From: JAVBNJ01 sp031551625
Lineage (GTDB): Bacteria; Bacteroidota; Bacteroidia; Bacteroidales; UBA932
Assembly: GCA_031551625.1 (NCBI GenBank)
Contig: JAVBNJ010000089.1
Coordinates: forward strand, 1 to 9,673
DNA length: 9,673 bases
Reading direction: 5' to 3'
Part shown: one piece after another, positions 6,125 through 9,673 of the stretch
Position numbering within the stretch: the first letter of the stretch is position 1
Layout of the letters: every line of letters begins with the position of its first letter
The notes under the pieces: generated by a model
What the model saw: only the letters and a program-made list of their open reading frames with translations
Database searches by the model: none
Told to the model about the DNA's origin: nothing
Program-made: the position numbers and the translations under genes

Positions 6125-6205
6125 CCTAACAGGTCTTTGTCTTTCGGCCTGTTAGGCCTTGAATAACAAGAAAACCTAACAGGAAAAAGGCCAAACCTTT
6201 TAGGT
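6125..6205 (+). other. hcpR leader with alternative hairpins
   Basis: Three complementary elements lie in the predicted leader: CCTAACAGG (6125-6133), its exact reverse complement CCTGTTAGG (6148-6156), and a second CCTAACAGG (6175-6183). The middle element can pair with either neighbour but not both. It also sits in a self-complementary GGCCTGTTAGGCC (6146-6158). A smaller ACCT-TTT-AGGT hairpin follows at 6195-6205. This could be a leader regulatory structure, or a dispersed intergenic palindrome that inserted here. The pairing is seen; the function is not known. Confidence 0.45.
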
Positions 6206-6223
6206 AAAAGAAAAGTCATTAAC

Positions 6224-6889
6224 ATGGACATACAAAACCTCATTCATTGCCCCTTGTTCAAAGGGCTTCCGGAGCAAGAGATACAACAGTTGCTGCATAA
6301 CCGGCAGTGGCAAGTGCGGGCTTTTGCGCAATCGACTGTAGTGGCGCTGCGCGGCGAGGCGTGCAAACATTTGCTAATTGTGCTTAACGGTGCTGTTCAG
6401 GGACAAATGACCGACGATACCGGGAAAATGGTTGTGATTGAAGACATCCCGGCCCCGCGTCCGATAGCCACCGCCTTTTTGTATGCCGAGCAAAATGAAT
6501 TTCCTGTAACTATTGTGGCATTAAACAATACGCAAATACTATTCATCCCCAAGGCCGACTTCACCGATATGCTGCAAACAAGCCGTACGCTGTTGCTCAA
6601 TTTCCTGCAGGTAATATCGGACCGCAGCCGTTTCCTCTCGGAGAAAATTTTATTTCTCAATTTTAAAACCATCAAGCGAAAAATTGCCGCTTATCTTTTA
6701 CAACAAAGCAAACTGACCGATTCAGATACGATACATCTTAGCGAAACGCAGCAAGAACTGGCCGATTCTTTTGGCGTAGCGCGTCCTTCGTTTGCCCGTA
6801 CGCTCAAAGAAATGGAAGACGACGGGTTGATTACCATCCAACGAAAACAAATCACTATTGTGAACAAGGAACGGTTGAAGAAAATCTGA
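6224..6889 (+). CDS. hcpR: CRP/FNR-family regulator, probable HcpR
   Basis: This is a 221-residue transcription factor. Residues about 1-120 form the cyclic-nucleotide-type beta-roll sensor domain, 121-150 the dimerisation helix, and 151-221 a winged helix-turn-helix (ETQQELADSFGVARPSFARTLKEMEDDG, 174-201, with ARPSFAR as the recognition helix). The FNR N-terminal cysteine cluster is absent; only C9 and C47 occur. The cAMP-binding RS motif of CRP is also missing. A different signal is therefore likely; the Porphyromonas gingivalis HcpR is reported to need heme for nitrosative stress growth. The gene is divergent from ferredoxin-hcp, with the palindrome between them, which is the main reason for choosing HcpR over a generic Crp name. 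It probably activates the hcp operon under NO stress and may regulate itself. Confidence 0.85.
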   Translation: MDIQNLIHCPLFKGLPEQEIQQLLHNRQWQVRAFAQSTVVALRGEACKHLLIVLNGAVQGQMTDDTGKMVVIEDIPAPRPIATAFLYAEQNEFPVTIVALNNTQILFIPKADFTDMLQTSRTLLLNFLQVISDRSRFLSEKILFLNFKTIKRKIAAYLLQQSKLTDSDTIHLSETQQELADSFGVARPSFARTLKEMEDDGLITIQRKQITIVNKERLKKI

Positions 6890-6894
6890 AAACC

Positions 6895-6930
6895 GCACAA
6901 CACTTAGCAACAACCGGTGTGTATTTTTTT
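6895..6930 (+). terminator. Weak intrinsic terminator after hcpR
   Basis: GCACAAC (6895-6901) can pair imperfectly with GGTGTGT (6916-6922), with one mismatch and one G-U pair. A run of seven T follows at 6924-6930. It starts six bases after the hcpR stop. The stem is weak, so some read-through into the NfeD gene is possible. Confidence 0.3.
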
Positions 6931-6952
6931 CGACACGCTATTATTTTTTTAT

Positions 6953-6960
6953 TACCTTTG
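6953..6960 (+). promoter_or_regulatory. Predicted -7 box of the NfeD-flotillin operon
   Basis: TACCTTTG matches TAnnTTTG and is identical to the -7 box of the ferredoxin-hcp promoter. Transcription would begin near 6966, about 23 nt before the ATG at 6989. A clear -33 TTTG is not seen. Confidence 0.6.
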
Positions 6961-6965
6961 TAAGG

Positions 6966-6981
6966 TATAACTTATGTTAAA
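6966..6981. promoter_or_regulatory. Second HcpR-like site in the NfeD-flotillin leader
   Basis: TATAACTTATGTTAAA matches the reverse complement of the hcp-hcpR palindrome (TGTAACTTATGTTACA) at 14 of 16 bases. The central 12, TAACTTATGTTA, are identical. It starts five bases after the predicted -7 box and ends seven bases before the ATG, so it covers the inferred start site. A protein bound here would be expected to repress. The match is seen; regulation by HcpR is inferred. Confidence 0.45.
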
Positions 6982-6988
6982 ATAATTT

Positions 6989-7558
6989 ATGGATGCTTGG
7001 TGGAGTTCGATGGATTTGTTCCTTAAAATTATGTGGGGGATTGCTATTCCTGTAAGTGTAATTTTCGTCATACAAACTATTATGACATTCATGGGAATGG
7101 ATGCCGACGGCGATATCAGTGGCGATGTGGGTACCGACAGTGATGCCGGGCATACTCCATTCCAACTGTTCACGTTCCGCAATCTGGTTAATTTTTTGTT
7201 AGGGTTTGCGTGGACAGGTATTTCGTTCTACAATACGATTGAAAGCACTGCCTTGCTCACGCTGTTGGCTGCCTTCATGGGCGTGTTGCTCGTAGCTATT
7301 GTAATGTGCATTTTCTACCTGCTGAGCAAAGCCGTGCAAAGCGGCAATATCGATATCCACGATACCATCGGACTGACGGCTTCTGTATACATTCCTATTC
7401 CCGCTGCACGCAAACAAGTAGGAAAAATACAAGTAACCGTGCGCCAGGCCGTGCGCGAATACGATGCCGTAACCGACGGAGAAGCCATTCCTACCGGCCA
7501 CACCATACGCATCAAAGAAGTTATTACCGGCAACATCTTATTGGTTGAGGCTCTTTAA
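6989..7558 (+). CDS. NfeD/YuaF-like membrane protein, flotillin partner
   Basis: This is a 189-residue membrane protein. Hydrophobic segments lie near 11-35, 66-82 and 87-113, followed by a soluble C-terminal beta domain (about 125-189; IGLTASVYIPIPAARKQVG, then GHTIRIKEVITGNILLVEAL) that looks like the OB-fold of NfeD proteins. Between the first two segments is an acidic Gly/Asp loop (MDADGDISGDVGTDSDAG, 37-54) that could bind a divalent metal. NfeD and YuaF-type proteins are usually encoded next to flotillins and are thought to help assemble their membrane microdomains. The flotillin gene follows after 50 bases without a promoter-like -7 box, so the two are an operon. Family assignment rests on topology, the C-terminal pattern and context. 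Confidence 0.8.
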   Translation: MDAWWSSMDLFLKIMWGIAIPVSVIFVIQTIMTFMGMDADGDISGDVGTDSDAGHTPFQLFTFRNLVNFLLGFAWTGISFYNTIESTALLTLLAAFMGVLLVAIVMCIFYLLSKAVQSGNIDIHDTIGLTASVYIPIPAARKQVGKIQVTVRQAVREYDAVTDGEAIPTGHTIRIKEVITGNILLVEAL

Positions 7559-7608
7559 TTGCTTTGCTTACCTTGAAACTTTAAACCAGAAACTTTAAAT
7601 TTTAAAAT

Positions 7609-9039
7609 ATGACTCCTGTTGTTCTCTATGTAATTTTTGCCATTGTTATCTTCGTGGCATTTTCATCTATTTTATCGCGTTACAAACGCTGCCCGTCCGA
7701 CCGCGTTTTGGTTGTGTACGGAAAAACCGGAAAAAATAAATCGGCCAAATGTATACATGGCGGTGCCGCCTTTATCTGGCCGGTGTTTCAGAGCTATGCA
7801 TTCCTGAGCCTGAAGCCTATTTCTATTGAATGTAACCTGACCAATGCGTTGAGCAAGCAAAACATTCGCGTTGATGTGCCCTGCCGTTTCACCGTAGGTA
7901 TTTCAACTGATCCCGAAAATATGACCAATGCCGCCGAACGCTTGTTGGGTTTATCGTTGGAGAATATCCAGGATTTAGCAAAAGATATTTTGTTCGGGCA
8001 ATTGCGCTTGGTAATTGCTACAATGGATATCGAAGAAATCAACTCCGACCGCGATAAGTTTTTGATAAACGTGAGCCAGAATGTAGAAAACGAATTGCGC
8101 AAAATCGGTTTGAAACTCATCAACGTAAACGTTACCGATATCCGCGACGAATCGGGCTATATTGAAGCATTGGGTAAAGAAGCGGCTGCTAAAGCCATCA
8201 ACGATGCGAAGAAGAGCGTGGCCGAACAAAACCGTTTCGGGGAAATCGGTAAAGCCGAAGCCGACCGCGATAAAGATATCCGCATTGCCGAAACACAACG
8301 CGACACCCGTGTGCGTACCGCCGAAGCCAATGCTACTGCTGTGGAAGGCGAGAACGTGGCGAAAGTGTCGATTGCCAATTCCGATGCCGAACGCCGCGAA
8401 CGCGAGGCCGAAGCGTTGCGCCGCGCTATTGCTGCCGAAAAAGTGCAAAGCGCCAAAGCATTAGAAGAAGCTTACGATGCCGAGCGTAAAGCCGAAACCG
8501 CCCGCGCCGAACGCGAGCGCGCCTCGCAAACAGCCAACATTGTGGTAGCTGCCGAAATCGAGAAACAGAAAGTAATTATTGATGCGGAAGCGGAAGCCGA
8601 AACGGTTCGCCGCATTGCCAAAGGGGAAGCCGATGCTATTTTTGCCAAGATGGAAGCACAGGCAAAAGGGATCAACGAAATACTGACCAAACAAGCCGAT
8701 GGCTTTGGGCAAATTGTGAAAGCCGCGAATAACGACGCTCAAAAAGCCGTACTGCTAATGATTTCGGATAAACTGCCCGAGTTAGTTAAAACACAAGTGG
8801 AAGCCATCAAGAATATTAAGATCGATAAGCTTACCGTATGGGATGGGCAAAACAATGCCAACGGCAAAACATCGACTGCTAACTTTCTGTCGGGTCTTAT
8901 GCAATCGGTTCCGCCGTTGCAAGACCTGTTCAACATGGCAGGCATGGAACTACCTAAGTACTTAGGTAACCAGAAAATAATGGAAGTAAAACCCGAAGAA
9001 CCGCAGCTGCCCACAGAACCCGGTACTGAAAAAAAATAA
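7609..9039 (+). CDS. Flotillin-family SPFH (band 7) protein
   Basis: This is a 476-residue protein anchored by one N-terminal membrane segment (residues about 4-22). The SPFH/band 7 domain covers about 30-185 (DRVLVVYGKTG, FIWPVFQSYAFLSLKPISI, FGQLRLVIATMDIEEINSDR). A long Ala/Glu/Arg-rich coiled coil follows from about 186 to 350, with repeated A-E-A and A-E-R steps. The flotillin C-terminal region (about 355-450) contains QADGFGQIVKAANND and IKNIKIDKLTVWDG, and the tail is Pro/Glu/Lys-rich. Flotillins oligomerise into membrane scaffolds that organise lipid microdomains and influence secretion, signalling and membrane fluidity. The gene follows an NfeD-like gene, the standard bacterial pairing (yuaF-yuaG in Bacillus, yqiJ-yqiK in E. 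coli). Two direct GAAACTTTAAA copies (7575-7585, 7589-7599) precede the start; no Shine-Dalgarno is evident. Confidence 0.94.
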   Translation: MTPVVLYVIFAIVIFVAFSSILSRYKRCPSDRVLVVYGKTGKNKSAKCIHGGAAFIWPVFQSYAFLSLKPISIECNLTNALSKQNIRVDVPCRFTVGISTDPENMTNAAERLLGLSLENIQDLAKDILFGQLRLVIATMDIEEINSDRDKFLINVSQNVENELRKIGLKLINVNVTDIRDESGYIEALGKEAAAKAINDAKKSVAEQNRFGEIGKAEADRDKDIRIAETQRDTRVRTAEANATAVEGENVAKVSIANSDAERREREAEALRRAIAAEKVQSAKALEEAYDAERKAETARAERERASQTANIVVAAEIEKQKVIIDAEAEAETVRRIAKGEADAIFAKMEAQAKGINEILTKQADGFGQIVKAANNDAQKAVLLMISDKLPELVKTQVEAIKNIKIDKLTVWDGQNNANGKTSTANFLSGLMQSVPPLQDLFNMAGMELPKYLGNQKIMEVKPEEPQLPTEPGTEKK

Positions 9040-9060
9040 GTGTATAACACTTAGTAAATA

Positions 9061-9094
9061 AATATCCCCGCTTGATTGTTCAAGCGGGGATATT
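9061..9094. terminator. Bidirectional terminator hairpin
   Basis: AATATCCCCGCTTGA (9061-9075) and TCAAGCGGGGATATT (9080-9094) form a perfect 15-bp stem with a TTGT loop. It serves the flotillin transcript on the + strand and the FISUMP gene on the - strand, whose stop codon ends two bases away. A smaller inverted repeat AAGTGT-ATA-ACACTT (9038-9052) overlaps the flotillin stop. U-runs are short, but stem strength and position support termination. Confidence 0.8.
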
Positions 9095-9096
9095 GT

Positions 9097-9673
9097 TTAC
9101 CGCACGCAACGGGCATAGCCGCTATATGCAAACTCACTATTTGGATAATCCGTATATCGTTCACAACCTCTTTGGTCGGGATAAAATGTAACAGGATTGA
9201 TAGAAGTTACTCTTTGCCCGAAAGCTCCATACCCCAAACAATTAGAAACAATAAAAGAAATATACCCGTCTTGGCAGACATAACCAGTAGAGTTTGTCCA
9301 AACTGTTTCGCCGGTATTAACATACACTTTCGATAAATATTGAACCCAGCTATTGACCGTAAGTTCAAACTCTGTTTGTGTGGGCAACCGCCAACCCGAA
9401 GGACAGAGTGTAGAATAAGTAGAAGGAAGCAAGTGTCGCCAATATTCTGTTCCGTTAGCATCGGCCTTACTGCACAACTCGGTCACCGCCGCCGAATGTC
9501 CTTTATAATTCAGGTAATCATCCATTGTCCACAGGCCGGTAGAAAGTTGGGCGATGCGGTAAATTTTGCTATCCCGTACATCTTTTATCCACGCCTCCCA
9601 GTTCTTCGCTCCGCTTGTGCGTTTTTGGCATACATGTGTAGCATCCATGAATAAATCACTCCCCGTGTAGGGG
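9097..9673 (-). CDS. FISUMP-domain surface protein, C-terminal part (5' partial)
   Basis: The frame stays open to the window edge: in-frame codons before the Met at 9648 read YTGSDLF, so that Met is unlikely to be the true start and the protein continues beyond 9673. The visible part resembles the Fibrobacter succinogenes major paralogous (FISUMP) domain: VRDSKIYRIAQLSTGLWTMDDYLNY (24-48 counting from that Met), CPSGWRLPTQTEFE (82-95), and the terminal YARCVR. Seven cysteines in the visible 183 residues fit an exported, disulfide-bonded protein. FISUMP proteins are commonly secreted or surface lipoproteins of unknown function. No sorting domain follows the FISUMP domain, which ends the protein. 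The N-terminal half, including any signal peptide, is outside the window. Confidence 0.82.
   Translation of the reverse strand, partial: PYTGSDLFMDATHVCQKRTSGAKNWEAWIKDVRDSKIYRIAQLSTGLWTMDDYLNYKGHSAAVTELCSKADANGTEYWRHLLPSTYSTLCPSGWRLPTQTEFELTVNSWVQYLSKVYVNTGETVWTNSTGYVCQDGYISFIVSNCLGYGAFGQRVTSINPVTFYPDQRGCERYTDYPNSEFAYSGYARCVR

Noticed and set aside
7975..8448. A 157-codon - strand frame, Phe/Gly/His-rich
   Set aside because: It mirrors the GCC-GAA repeats of the flotillin coiled coil on the opposite strand.
9184..9195. TGTAAC half-site inside the FISUMP gene
   Set aside because: It is a single half-site without an inverted partner, within coding DNA and far from a promoter.

Overview
The window looks like chromosome of a member of the Bacteroidota, probably order Bacteroidales. 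The clues are: several intergenic copies of the -7 promoter element TAnnTTTG used by this phylum; genes without a clear Shine-Dalgarno sequence; a PadR gene flanked by PspC genes; a FISUMP-type surface protein gene; and a ferredoxin-hcp pair facing a divergent CRP/FNR regulator. No rRNA, tRNA, CRISPR array, phage gene or transposase was found.

Layout. 1-597: AT-rich non-coding DNA with degenerate short repeats and a promoter close to the first gene. 598-3255 (+): a probable three-gene unit: a small PspC membrane protein, a PadR regulator, and a large PspC protein with a C-terminal head-GIN (DUF2807) beta domain. The two PspC proteins also share an N-terminal region of about 85 residues. 3256-3470: a convergent spacer with a strong hairpin and a degenerate 14-17 bp tandem repeat. 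3471-6017 (-): a ferredoxin-like iron-sulfur protein followed by the hybrid cluster protein Hcp. 6224-6889 (+): a divergent CRP/FNR-family regulator, best read as HcpR. 6989-9039 (+): an NfeD/YuaF-like membrane protein and a flotillin. 9097-9673 (-): the C-terminal part of a FISUMP-domain protein that runs off the window.

How the parts may work together. Hcp, its ferredoxin-like partner and HcpR form a nitrosative-stress module (NO / hydroxylamine / S-nitrosylation chemistry). A perfect inverted repeat, TGTAACATAAGTTACA, lies in the divergent promoter region about 42 bp upstream of the inferred ferredoxin-hcp start site, the usual place for a CRP/FNR-type activator. The main new observation is a second copy of that site. 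Its 12-base core is identical, reading in the opposite orientation, and it lies just downstream of the predicted promoter of the NfeD-flotillin operon. This suggests that the HcpR homologue also controls flotillin membrane-microdomain genes. A second candidate regulatory family, AACTAA-N4-(T/A)TAGTT, occurs immediately before the PadR gene, at its stop codon ahead of the large PspC gene, and at the left window edge. It could be the PadR operator.
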